A stretch of DNA of 6,014 bases from an uncultured Planctomycetales bacterium (GCA_937997355.1 CALKTZ010001110.1:1-6014); one strand, 5' to 3'; positions 1 through 6,014 are shown, numbered from the stretch's first letter. Notes: generated from the sequence alone by a model not told the origin. Numbers and translations: made by a program.

Positions 1-728
1 CGATCGGCATAGGCCCGGCAGGCTTTCAGCAGGTCCTCGGAGCGGAAATCGGGCAAGAGCGTCGGAGTCACGTAAAGCTCGGAATACGAGATCTGCCAGA
101 GCAGGAAGTTGCTCACACGCATCTCCCCGGAGGTGCGGATCAGGAGGTCGGGATCGCGCATCCCCGAAGTGTACAGGTACGACGAAACCACCGACTCGTC
201 GATCTCCTCGGCGGCGATGCGGCCGTCTCGAACCCCTTCGGCGATCGCGCGGATCGCGTCCACGAGCTCGGTCCGCCCGCCGTAGTTGACCGCCAGGCAG
301 AGGACCATGCCGGTGTTCCCGGCCGTCATCGCGGCGGTGGCCTGGAACTCGCGCATCACGTCGTCCGGCAGTCCCTCCGGACGCCCGATCATCCGAAGCT
401 GGATGTTCTGCTCCATCAGCTCGCGGCGCTCGACGATCAGGAAATGGCGCAGCAGCCGCATCAGGAACGTAAGCTCGCGGGGCGGGCGCTTCCAGTTCTC
501 GACGGAGAGGCAGTAGAGGGTCAGTTGATCGAGCCCGAGGGCGCAGGCCTCCTGCACGACCGAGCGCACGCTCTGGATGCCGCGACGATGCCCCAGGATG
601 CGGGGCAGCCCTCGCCGCTGCGCCCATCGGCCGTTGCCGTCCATGATGACCGCCACATGCCGAGGCAGTTGTTCCGGGCTCAGTCCGACCTCGGCGATCC
701 GTGCCAATCCTTCATCGGAAATCGTCAT
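1..728 (-). CDS. uppS: Isoprenyl transferase (undecaprenyl diphosphate synthase), C-terminus cut by window edge
   Basis: This is a cis-prenyltransferase. The family condenses isopentenyl diphosphate units onto farnesyl diphosphate to make undecaprenyl diphosphate, the lipid carrier for peptidoglycan and surface glycans, at the cytoplasmic face of the membrane. My reading of the minus strand gives 242 complete codons from the ATG at 728 to the window edge with no stop. The N-terminal signature HVAVIMDGNGRWAQRRG starts at residue 24, with the Mg/diphosphate-binding Asp at D30. SVENWKRP is at residues 75-82. The C-terminal signature RTSGEMRVSNFLLWQ begins at R198, and R198, R204, S206 and E217 match E. 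coli R194, R200, S202 and E213 with a constant offset of 4. E. coli UppS has 253 residues, so probably only about 5-20 residues are missing, including the usual RFGG-like end. The start lies 14 bases after the purA stop. No convincing Shine-Dalgarno precedes it, so translational coupling to purA is plausible. The family call is very secure. The exact chain-length product is inferred. Confidence 0.96.
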   Translation of the reverse strand, partial: MTISDEGLARIAEVGLSPEQLPRHVAVIMDGNGRWAQRRGLPRILGHRRGIQSVRSVVQEACALGLDQLTLYCLSVENWKRPPRELTFLMRLLRHFLIVERRELMEQNIQLRMIGRPEGLPDDVMREFQATAAMTAGNTGMVLCLAVNYGGRTELVDAIRAIAEGVRDGRIAAEEIDESVVSSYLYTSGMRDPDLLIRTSGEMRVSNFLLWQISYSELYVTPTLLPDFRSEDLLKACRAYAD

Positions 729-742
729 GAGGATCCGCTGGG

Positions 743-2035
743 TCAGGGAGATGGAACGAGGATGGTTTGACGCCGATCGGGGCCGACCGAGACGATCGAG
801 ACCGGGACGCCGATCCGGGCGCCGATGAAACGGACATAGTCCCGCGCGGCCTTCGGCAGATCGCCCCATTCCCGGACGCCGGTCAGGTCTTCGGTCCAGC
901 CCGGGAGACTCTCATAGATCGGCACGCATTCCGAGAAGTCGATGAGAGAGCTCGGCAGGTTCTCGACGCGGGTCCCCTTGCGGTCGTAGGCGACGGCGAT
1001 CTTCAATTCGTCGATCCCGGTGAGGACGTCGAGCAGCATGACGGCGATCTCGGTCGCGCCGCTGATCCTGGCCCCGTGCCGGGTCGCGACCGCGTCGAAC
1101 CAGCCGCAACGCCGAGGACGCCCCGTGACGGTGCCGTATTCCTTGCCCGCCCGGCGGATTCGCTCCCCGGTCTCGTTTTCCTGCTCGGTCGGGAACGGCC
1201 CGCCGCCGACCCGCGTGGTGTATGCCTTCACGATCCCGATCCAGCGGTCGATATGACGCGTCGGCATCCCCGACCCCGCGGCGATCCCCGCGGCGCTGCT
1301 GTTGGAGCTGGTGACGTACGGGAAGCTCCCGTGGTCGATGTCCAGGAGCGTCCCCTGGGCCCCTTCGAAGAGGAGCCGTCGCCCATTGGCCTGGGCCTCG
1401 TGCAGCCAGACGGTCGTGTCGCGGACGAACGGGCGCAGCTTCTCGGCGTAGTCGAGGTATTCGTCGGCGATCTGATCGGCGTCGAACGGCTCGAAGTTCG
1501 GCAGCATGGCCGAGAGGAGCCGGTTCTTGTAGGCGACGATCCGCGTCAGATGCTCGCGGAACTGCCTCGGGTGGAACAGGTCGCCGAGCCGGACGCCGTG
1601 GACCCGGCCGAACTTGTCTCGATAGCAGGGGCCGATGCCGCGACGGGTGGTCCCCAGATGCTCGGCGGCGGAATCCGACTCCTCGGTCAGCCGCTCCTCG
1701 GCGATGTGGTAGGGGAGGATCACATGCGACCGGTCGCTGATGTGGAGCCGACTGCCGAAATTGACCCCCTGATCGCTCAGGACCCCCATCTCCTTGAGCA
1801 GGGCGGGGGGGTGGATCACCAGGCCGTTGCCGATCACGCAATCGACCTCCGGCCTCAAGATGCCGGTCGGGATCAGCGACAGCTTGTAGGTAACGCCGTC
1901 ATGGACGACCGTGTGCCCCGCGTTCGCGCCGCCTTGATAACGCACGACCACGTCGTACTGCTCGCAAAGCAGATCGACGATCTTTCCCTTCGCCTCATCT
2001 CCCCACTGGAGACCCACAACACAAGTCGAACCCAC
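743..2035 (-). CDS. purA: Adenylosuccinate synthetase
   Basis: This cytosolic enzyme joins IMP and aspartate using GTP to form adenylosuccinate, the first committed step from IMP to AMP. The protein has 430 residues, the normal bacterial length. The GTP-binding loop WGDEAKGK is at residues 11-18, with catalytic D13 and H41 (in NAGHTVV) at the E. coli positions. The IMP-binding segment GTTRRGIGP is at 128-136, FEGAQGTLLDIDHG at 223-236, TTRVGGGPFPTE at 273-284, GTVTGRPRRCGWFDA at 301-315, and a C-terminal nucleotide-contact segment VGPDRRQTI at 417-425. All are intact. One oddity is A15 where most families have Gly in GDEGKGK. The start is GTG at 2035. It is the only usable start between an in-frame TAA upstream and the conserved N-terminus, and a GGAG lies 10 bases ahead. 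uppS follows after 14 bases, so the two are probably one transcript. carA lies 160 bases upstream, a gap large enough for a separate promoter. Confidence 0.98.
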   Translation of the reverse strand: MGSTCVVGLQWGDEAKGKIVDLLCEQYDVVVRYQGGANAGHTVVHDGVTYKLSLIPTGILRPEVDCVIGNGLVIHPPALLKEMGVLSDQGVNFGSRLHISDRSHVILPYHIAEERLTEESDSAAEHLGTTRRGIGPCYRDKFGRVHGVRLGDLFHPRQFREHLTRIVAYKNRLLSAMLPNFEPFDADQIADEYLDYAEKLRPFVRDTTVWLHEAQANGRRLLFEGAQGTLLDIDHGSFPYVTSSNSSAAGIAAGSGMPTRHIDRWIGIVKAYTTRVGGGPFPTEQENETGERIRRAGKEYGTVTGRPRRCGWFDAVATRHGARISGATEIAVMLLDVLTGIDELKIAVAYDRKGTRVENLPSSLIDFSECVPIYESLPGWTEDLTGVREWGDLPKAARDYVRFIGARIGVPVSIVSVGPDRRQTILVPSP

Positions 2036-2045
2036 GATGCGACAA

Positions 2046-2049
2046 CTCC
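2046..2049 (-). promoter_or_regulatory. Ribosome binding site for purA
   Basis: The minus strand reads GGAG here, followed by a 10-base spacer to the GTG at 2035. The site supports the GTG start, since no ATG is in frame between the upstream TAA stop and the conserved N-terminus. Confidence 0.55.
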
Positions 2050-2060
2050 GATCCGATGTG

Positions 2061-2077
2061 GCGACACTGACAGTCGC
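2061..2077 (-). other. Small hairpin in the purA leader
   Basis: GCGAC at 2061-2065 can pair with GTCGC at 2073-2077 around a 7-base loop, which forms a short hairpin in the purA 5' untranslated region just ahead of the GGAG ribosome site. Short GC-rich pairings are common by chance at this base composition, and I see no known riboswitch or leader peptide. A role in purA expression is only a possibility. Confidence 0.25.
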
Positions 2078-2096
2078 GGGGCGCGGTTAAAGTTTC

Positions 2097-2125
2097 ACGG
2101 TAACGAAGCCGGACTCCCTCGTCAA
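2097..2125 (-). promoter_or_regulatory. Candidate sigma70-type promoter for purA-uppS
   Basis: The minus strand shows TTGACG (2120-2125; five of six bases of the -35 consensus), a 17-base spacer, and TACCGT (2097-2102), which keeps the three most conserved positions of the -10 box (first T, A, last T). Initiation would fall near 2090 and give a leader of about 55 bases before the GTG of purA. Position and spacing are good and the -10 is poor. This is inference from pattern only. Confidence 0.35.
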
Positions 2126-2135
2126 CCGGTCGGAA

Positions 2136-2160
2136 CGAGTCGTCCGAGGCGTGCGACTCG
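2136..2160 (-). other. Inverted repeat overlapping the post-carA hairpin
   Basis: CGAGTCG at 2136-2142 and CGACTCG at 2154-2160 form a perfect 7-bp stem with an 11-base loop. Its right arm shares bases 2157-2160 with the stem nearer carA, so both hairpins cannot form fully at once in the carA-purA transcript. It lies upstream of the candidate purA promoter. The pairing is seen directly in the sequence. Any regulatory switch is inference. Confidence 0.35.
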
Positions 2161-2185
2161 CCGGATTCCGGGCCGGGCCGGCGAG
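2157..2185 (-). terminator. Stem-loop just after carA, possible terminator without U-tract
   Basis: CTCGCCGG at 2157-2164 and CCGGCGAG at 2178-2185 form a perfect 8-bp GC-rich stem with a 13-base loop, beginning 11 bases past the carA stop codon in the direction of transcription. No T-run follows, so it is not a classical intrinsic terminator. It could be a U-less terminator, a 3'-end stabilising structure, or part of the alternative structure with the neighbouring inverted repeat. Confidence 0.4.
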
Positions 2186-2195
2186 GCAACCTCCG

Positions 2196-3344
2196 TCACC
2201 CCATCAACTTCCGAAACTCTTCGAAGAGATACTGGCTGTCGTGGGGTCCGGCCGCCGCCTCGGGATGGTACTGGACGCTGAAGATCGGCAGCCGCTTGTG
2301 GCGCAATCCCTCCAGCGTCTGATCGTTCAGGTTCACGTGGCTGGCCTCGACGTCGGGGGGGAGCGTCGAGGGATCGACCGCGAAGCCGTGGTTCTGGGTG
2401 GTGATCTCCACCTTGCCGGTCGCCTCGTTCCGGACCGGATGATTGGCCCCGCGATGCCCGAACTTGAGCTTGAAGGTATCCGCCCCGAACGCCTGCCCCA
2501 GGAGCTGATGCCCCAGGCAGATCCCGAAGATGGGGATGCCGCGAGACTCCGCCGCCGACCGGAAAAGGGCCTTGAGCGTCGAGGTCGCCTCGTTCAGCGG
2601 GCGGGGGTCGCCGGGTCCATTGGAGATGAAGATCCCGTCGGGTTCCAGCTCCAGGATCTGCTCGGCATTCAACGAACCGGGGGCCACGGTCACCTTGCAC
2701 CCCAGGTTGACGAGGTGCCGCTTGATGTTCCACTTCATGCCGAAGTCGAGCGCCACCACATGGCGGTGGCCTCCTTCGGCAGTCGAGCGATTCCCCCCGT
2801 TCTCGGGTCCAAACTCGAAGTTCTGGTCCAGGCCGGGCTCCCAGCGCGCCGGCTCCCTGGGCATCACCTCGCGGGTGAGGTCGAGCCCGACAAGCCCCGG
2901 GCTCGCCTTGGCCTTGGCGATCAGGCTCGCGTCGTCGAGGTCGGCCGTCGACAGGATCCCCTTGAGCGAGCCCCGTTCCCGGGTGAGCCGGACCAGGGCG
3001 CGGGTGTCGATCCCGGCGATTCCGATGATCCCGTTTTTGGCCAGATACTCGTCGAGCGACGTCACCGCCCGATAATTGCTGACCCGGTCGCTCAGCTCCC
3101 GGATCACGAAGCCACGCACCCAGGGTCGGTGGCTCTCGGAATCGTCGATGTTGATCCCGTAGTTGCCGATCTGCGGGTAGGTCATGGCGACGATCTGGCC
3201 GTGATAGGAGGGATCGGTGAGGATCTCCTGGTATCCGGTCATGCTGGTGTTGAAGACAACTTCGCCGTCGATTTCGCCCCGGCTGCCAAACGCCTCACCT
3301 TTGAATACGGTGCCATCTTCCAGTGCGAGCTTCGCAATATCCAT
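2196..3344 (-). CDS. carA: Carbamoyl-phosphate synthase small (glutaminase) subunit
   Basis: CarA hydrolyses glutamine and channels ammonia to the large subunit CarB, which makes carbamoyl phosphate for pyrimidine and arginine synthesis. The protein has 382 residues, the same size as other bacterial CarA proteins. The N-terminal CPSase small-chain domain covers about residues 1-130, with the typical segment VVFNTSMTGYQEILTDPSY at 29-47. The C-terminal class I glutamine amidotransferase domain spans about 195-380. Its nucleophile is C276 in FGICLGHQLLGQ (273-284), and the catalytic His and Glu are H360 and E362 in VQYHPEA. SNGPGDP (241-247) and QNHGF (317-321) are also present, so the enzyme should be active. 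The linker at about 165-194 is hydrophilic and appears longer than in E. coli. The ATG start at 3344 opens directly on the conserved N-terminus, with a weak GAGG 11 bases upstream. carB is not in the window, as in the many genomes where the two subunits are unlinked. The permease gene ends 51 bases upstream, so read-through from it is possible. Confidence 0.98.
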   Translation of the reverse strand: MDIAKLALEDGTVFKGEAFGSRGEIDGEVVFNTSMTGYQEILTDPSYHGQIVAMTYPQIGNYGINIDDSESHRPWVRGFVIRELSDRVSNYRAVTSLDEYLAKNGIIGIAGIDTRALVRLTRERGSLKGILSTADLDDASLIAKAKASPGLVGLDLTREVMPREPARWEPGLDQNFEFGPENGGNRSTAEGGHRHVVALDFGMKWNIKRHLVNLGCKVTVAPGSLNAEQILELEPDGIFISNGPGDPRPLNEATSTLKALFRSAAESRGIPIFGICLGHQLLGQAFGADTFKLKFGHRGANHPVRNEATGKVEITTQNHGFAVDPSTLPPDVEASHVNLNDQTLEGLRHKRLPIFSVQYHPEAAAGPHDSQYLFEEFRKLMG

Positions 3345-3355
3345 TCGGCCGGAAA

Positions 3356-3359
3356 CCTC
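3356..3359 (-). promoter_or_regulatory. Weak ribosome binding site for carA
   Basis: GAGG on the minus strand lies 11 bases before the ATG at 3344, slightly further than ideal. It sits in the 51-base spacer between permease and carA. That spacer is locally AT-rich and contains CAGTTTA twice on the plus strand (3359-3365 and 3385-3391). I could not identify a good promoter there. Confidence 0.35.
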
Positions 3360-3395
3360 AGTTTAAACGAGAATTCAAGGACATCCAGTTTAGAA

Positions 3396-5270
3396 TCACA
3401 TGCGACGTTCGTCGAGGTCACACCCTCGGCAGATCCCCCGGAACCGCCCCCGTCGGGGATGATCCAGCAGCAGAACCGCCACGATCCACACGATCAGCAG
3501 CACGACGCCGAGCAGGAAAGCCAGGGTCGCGGCCTGGGCGCGATGGCCGGGCGAGCCCGCAATCAGCCGAACGATCCCCGGCGTGATCGTCCGCCCCTCG
3601 GCGGTCGGGCTCAAAAGGATGGCCGGGGAGAGGCTCGTCGCGGCCACCACCGCCACCAACCCTCCTCGAACCACCCAGCGAATTCGACCGAGCCCGGCTT
3701 CCGCCCGTCGAGCCCCCCCGGGGACGCGGACCCCCGCCAGGCGGGCGGCATCCGCTCGGTCTCGGTTCAATACCCGCTCCCCGCGGGTGAGGACGACCCG
3801 GGGCCAGGTGAGTCTCGCGAAATCGAGGCAGACCGCATAAAGAAGCAGGCAGAGCGGAAAACCGGCCGGGTCCATCATGGCGGCGAGCCGGCTCAGACAT
3901 CCCGCGAGCCCCGAAGACGGCGAAACTCCTTGCAGGCCCCGCGCGGCAAGCTCCAGGAACCTCGGCAGGGCCAGCGCGGCCACCCCGAGGAGCAGCGGCG
4001 GCATCAGTCGCAACCTCCCCAGCAATGAGGCCAGGGCTTTCGACCCCCGCCCCGGACGACTCGGCTTGAGGCCGTCCAGAATCAGCAAGGCCACCGCTCC
4101 GGCCAGTCCGACGATCAAGGAATTGGTGAGGAGCCGGATCGTCCCGGGCTCTCGAAGCTCAGAGCCAACTCGCGACGCGAGGTTCGCCCCCGCCGCGAAG
4201 ACCGTCCCGTGAACCGTCTCATCCCGAAGGGCCAGGCGGGCCAAACCCGCGATCGGCAGCCAGGTGACGAGCCACCACGCGACGAGCACGGTCGTCACGG
4301 CGATCTCGGTCGGCCAGGAGCGTTGCAACGTCCAGGAAGGACTCGACCCCTCGACGCCCCGGAGCGCCGTCCCTCGGATCCGACGCCCACCCACCCACAG
4401 CCGAGTGAAGAGTGCGCCGGCCGCGATGCACGCGAGCGTGAGGAGCGTGAGCGATGCGAGCCGAGGGAACGGATCCGACCCTCCCGCCAGGTTGACCACC
4501 TGAAACCCGATCGACCTTCGGAGGTCGAAAACCAGGGGGATGCCGCACTCCACCAGGTTGAGGGTGAAGATGAATTTGACCCCACGCGCCACGTTGGGGC
4601 GGACGAACGGCCAGACCAGCCCCTTCCAGATGGCCCGATCCGAGAGTCCCGCGAGCCGGGCCGTGTCGTACCAGGCCCGGTCGAACCGGTCGAGCGCGTT
4701 CTGGAGTTGATAGACCACGACGCCGATTCCCTGGACGACTCCGATCAAGGTCCAGCCGAGCCAGCCCCGGGCTTCCGGCCAGGTCCACTCGAAGAATCGG
4801 AACTGGGACGTCCGGGAGCCGACGGCCTGAAAACCCCGCTCCAGGCCGCCTTCCCACTCCGGCCACCCTTCCAGCCCGAGCGCCAGGAAGGCCGGCGGCA
4901 TCACGATCGGCGCCAGGAACAGAATCCGCCCGAGCCGCCGCCCCGCGAGTCGCGAGCGACTGAGCAACCGCCCAAGCGGCACGCCGAAAATCCGAGCCCC
5001 CAGCGCGGCCACGACCGCGACCGCCAGGCTGTGCCCCAGGCAGGTTCTCGTGAAGGGGTCGAGCAGGGTGAGGACCACGGGGAAGAATGAGAAACGAGCC
5101 TCGCCATCCGGGCCGAGGTCGAACAGCGCGGCCGGCACGAGCGCCAGCAAGGTGGCGAGGAAGGCCACGCCGATCGTCGCCTGGAGGATTCCACGGGTCC
5201 GAGCCAGACCAAACATCCCGACTTTCCCAATCCGCGAGTATGATACGAGGTGATTCCGACGACCGAGCAT
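3396..5270 (-). CDS. Double-domain ABC transporter permease, FbpB/ThiP-like
   Basis: This is an integral membrane protein of 624 residues with roughly a dozen hydrophobic segments, including about 27-50, 79-98, 115-133, 171-188, 231-249, 271-293, 322-346, 379-399, 420-437, 468-485, 533-553 and 579-602. The first half carries a good EAA coupling loop, DTARLAGLSDR at 202-212 with P221 at the expected spacing. This loop contacts the ATPase in binding-protein-dependent importers. The second half has a counterpart, DAARLAGV at 507-514, that lacks the later proline. Two permease modules in one chain is the layout of Fe(III) (FbpB) and thiamine (ThiP) permeases, which are usually somewhat shorter. 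The substrate cannot be told from the sequence. An aromatic-rich insert lies at about 134-170, and the C-terminal tail has CRGC (614-617). No ATPase or solute-binding gene adjoins it in this window. The start is uncertain. ATG 5270 has no Shine-Dalgarno and leaves only 25 bases to the divergent gene, while ATG 5216 (residue 19) places the first membrane segment nearer the N-terminus. Confidence 0.85.
   Translation of the reverse strand: MLGRRNHLVSYSRIGKVGMFGLARTRGILQATIGVAFLATLLALVPAALFDLGPDGEARFSFFPVVLTLLDPFTRTCLGHSLAVAVVAALGARIFGVPLGRLLSRSRLAGRRLGRILFLAPIVMPPAFLALGLEGWPEWEGGLERGFQAVGSRTSQFRFFEWTWPEARGWLGWTLIGVVQGIGVVVYQLQNALDRFDRAWYDTARLAGLSDRAIWKGLVWPFVRPNVARGVKFIFTLNLVECGIPLVFDLRRSIGFQVVNLAGGSDPFPRLASLTLLTLACIAAGALFTRLWVGGRRIRGTALRGVEGSSPSWTLQRSWPTEIAVTTVLVAWWLVTWLPIAGLARLALRDETVHGTVFAAGANLASRVGSELREPGTIRLLTNSLIVGLAGAVALLILDGLKPSRPGRGSKALASLLGRLRLMPPLLLGVAALALPRFLELAARGLQGVSPSSGLAGCLSRLAAMMDPAGFPLCLLLYAVCLDFARLTWPRVVLTRGERVLNRDRADAARLAGVRVPGGARRAEAGLGRIRWVVRGGLVAVVAATSLSPAILLSPTAEGRTITPGIVRLIAGSPGHRAQAATLAFLLGVVLLIVWIVAVLLLDHPRRGRFRGICRGCDLDERRM
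5239..5244 (+). promoter_or_regulatory. Candidate -10 box for the divergent dehydrogenase gene
   Basis: TATGAT matches the -10 consensus at five of six bases and would start transcription near 5251, about 45 bases before the ATG at 5296. No good -35 lies 17 bases upstream. The site falls inside the permease reading frame if the permease starts at 5270, but in the intergenic region if it starts at 5216. Confidence 0.3.
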
Positions 5271-5283
5271 AACAGAAACCGCG

Positions 5284-5288
5284 AGGAG
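5284..5288 (+). promoter_or_regulatory. Ribosome binding site for the dehydrogenase gene
   Basis: AGGAG followed by a 7-base spacer precedes the ATG at 5296. It is a strong, well-placed Shine-Dalgarno, the best in the window, and it fixes the start of the rightmost gene. Confidence 0.8.
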
Positions 5289-5295
5289 AACCGCG

Positions 5296-6014
5296 ATGCA
5301 GGCGTATCAAATCCAGCAGTTCGGCGGCCCGGATGGGCTCAAGCGGGTCGATTTGCCGAGCCCCTCACCCCGGCATGGCGAGGTCGTGATCCGAATCCGG
5401 GCCGTCTCGCTCAACTACCGCGACCTCCTGGTTTCGAAGGGCCTCTACAACCCCAAGATGAAGCTGCCGCGAATTCCGGTGTCGGACGGGGCCGGGGAAG
5501 TCCTCTCGGTCGGCCCCGGGGCCTCGCGGTTCAAGCCCGGAGATCGCGTGACCGCCAATTTCATGTCGGGCTGGATCGATGGCGGGCTCACCGACGCCAA
5601 GGCCCGAACCGCGCTCGGTGGGGATGCCGAAGGGGTGCTCGCGGAGGAGGTCGCCATCCCGGAAGAGGCCCTCGCCCGAGTTCCCGAACGCCTGAGCTTC
5701 GAGGAGGCGAGCACCCTGCCGTGCGCGGCGGTCACCGCCTGGAATGCCCTGATCGAGCACGGACGGATCAAGCCCGGCGACACCATTCTGACACAAGGAA
5801 CCGGGGGCGTTTCCCTCTTCGCCATCCAGATCGCCAGGATGGCGGGGGCTCGCATCATCGTGACCTCCAGCAGCGACGAGAAGCTGGCCCGGGCGCTGGC
5901 CCTGGGGGCGGATGAAGGGATCAACTACAAGACGAACCCCAACTGGGAGGAGCGAGTCCGCGAGTTGACCGGCAAGGTGGGAGTCGATCATGTGGTCGAG
6001 CTTGGCGGCGCGGG
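5296..6014 (+). CDS. MDR-superfamily NAD(P)-dependent alcohol dehydrogenase / quinone oxidoreductase-like, C-terminus cut by window edge
   Basis: My translation gives 239 complete residues from the ATG at 5296, starting MQAYQIQQFGGPDGLKRVDL, with no stop before the edge. The protein is a medium-chain dehydrogenase/reductase. An N-terminal GroES-like domain covers about residues 1-130, with SLNYRDLL at 38-45, PVSDGAGEV at 61-69 and the turn FKPGDRV at 79-85. The Rossmann domain follows, with the dinucleotide loop TQGTGGVSLFAIQIA at 166-180 and ALGAD at 202-206. Family members are usually about 330-340 residues, so roughly a third is missing. The zinc-ligand Cys of classical alcohol dehydrogenases is replaced by N40 at the start of NYRD, and the Cys cluster for structural zinc is absent, as in zinc-free quinone oxidoreductases (COG0604). 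It probably reduces a quinone, enone or aldehyde in the cytosol, but the substrate is not predictable. It is transcribed divergently from the permease and a functional link is not evident. Confidence 0.93.
   Translation, partial: MQAYQIQQFGGPDGLKRVDLPSPSPRHGEVVIRIRAVSLNYRDLLVSKGLYNPKMKLPRIPVSDGAGEVLSVGPGASRFKPGDRVTANFMSGWIDGGLTDAKARTALGGDAEGVLAEEVAIPEEALARVPERLSFEEASTLPCAAVTAWNALIEHGRIKPGDTILTQGTGGVSLFAIQIARMAGARIIVTSSSDEKLARALALGADEGINYKTNPNWEERVRELTGKVGVDHVVELGGA

Noticed and set aside
2036..2195. Possible riboswitch or small RNA gene in the carA-purA gap
   Set aside because: Apart from the short hairpins, I recognise no conserved purine, PRPP or other riboswitch core, and the gap is short.
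767..2281. A 504-residue open frame on the plus strand opposite purA
   Set aside because: It mirrors purA on the other strand, is rich in Arg, Pro, Asp and Gly, and resembles no family. Long antisense frames are expected in GC-rich genes with G/C-ending codons.
3361..3380. Restriction-like palindromes GTTTAAAC and GAATTC near the carA start, as possible cloning or junction scars
   Set aside because: They fall in a natural AT-rich spacer with intact genes on both sides. Short palindromes of this kind need no special origin.
2151..4028. A 625-residue open frame on the plus strand spanning carA and part of the permease
   Set aside because: It crosses two well-supported minus-strand genes and has low-complexity charged composition in its second half, so it is a codon-bias shadow.
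4209..5090. A 293-residue Pro/Arg/Glu-rich open frame on the plus strand inside the permease
   Set aside because: It is antisense to clear membrane-protein coding sequence. The Pro/Arg/Glu/Asp bias is what the complement of Leu/Gly/Ala/Val codons gives.
4219..5310. A 363-residue minus-strand frame overlapping the permease in another frame
   Set aside because: It is Arg/Gly/Pro-rich with no membrane segments or motifs. The frame with the EAA loop and hydrophobic segments is clearly the coding one.
5250..5915. A 221-residue plus-strand frame overlapping the dehydrogenase
   Set aside because: The frame starting at 5296 has a strong ribosome site and an unbroken dehydrogenase sequence with the GTGGVS loop. 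The other frame has no recognisable features.

Overview
The window is a GC-rich (about two thirds G+C by eye), densely coded bacterial chromosome segment. It holds five protein genes. Four lie on the minus strand (in transcription order: permease, carA, purA, uppS) and one on the plus strand at the right end. The first gene (uppS, left edge) and the last (oxidoreductase, right edge) are cut by the window. No mobile element, tRNA, rRNA, CRISPR array or phage gene is visible. The PurA sequence (WGDEAKGK in place of the usual GDEGKGK), the high GC and the gene style suggest a planctomycete, perhaps Isosphaeraceae. That placement rests on memory of family sequences and was not searched.

Layout. 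1-728 (minus): undecaprenyl diphosphate synthase UppS, lacking only its extreme C-terminus. 743-2035 (minus): adenylosuccinate synthetase PurA with a GTG start, 14 bases upstream of uppS. 2036-2195: a 160-base gap with two overlapping, mutually exclusive hairpins just after carA and a candidate promoter for purA. 2196-3344 (minus): carbamoyl-phosphate synthase small subunit CarA. 3345-3395: a short, locally AT-rich spacer. 3396-5270 (minus): a double-length ABC-transporter permease of the FbpB/ThiP type. 5271-5295: a very short divergent gap. 5296-6014 (plus): an MDR-superfamily, quinone-oxidoreductase-like NAD(P)-dependent dehydrogenase, cut by the right edge.

How the genes relate. CarA supplies ammonia from glutamine for carbamoyl phosphate (pyrimidines and arginine), PurA commits IMP to AMP, and UppS makes the C55 lipid carrier for cell-wall and surface glycans. 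These are housekeeping steps in separate pathways, so the cluster looks like growth-linked genes sharing a strand rather than one pathway. purA and uppS are probably co-transcribed. The permease lies upstream of carA but no ATPase or binding-protein gene is next to it here. The window is mostly ordinary core metabolism. The parts most worth a second look are the permease with its degenerate second coupling motif and the carA-purA intergenic structures. I found no evidence of an undescribed multi-gene system.
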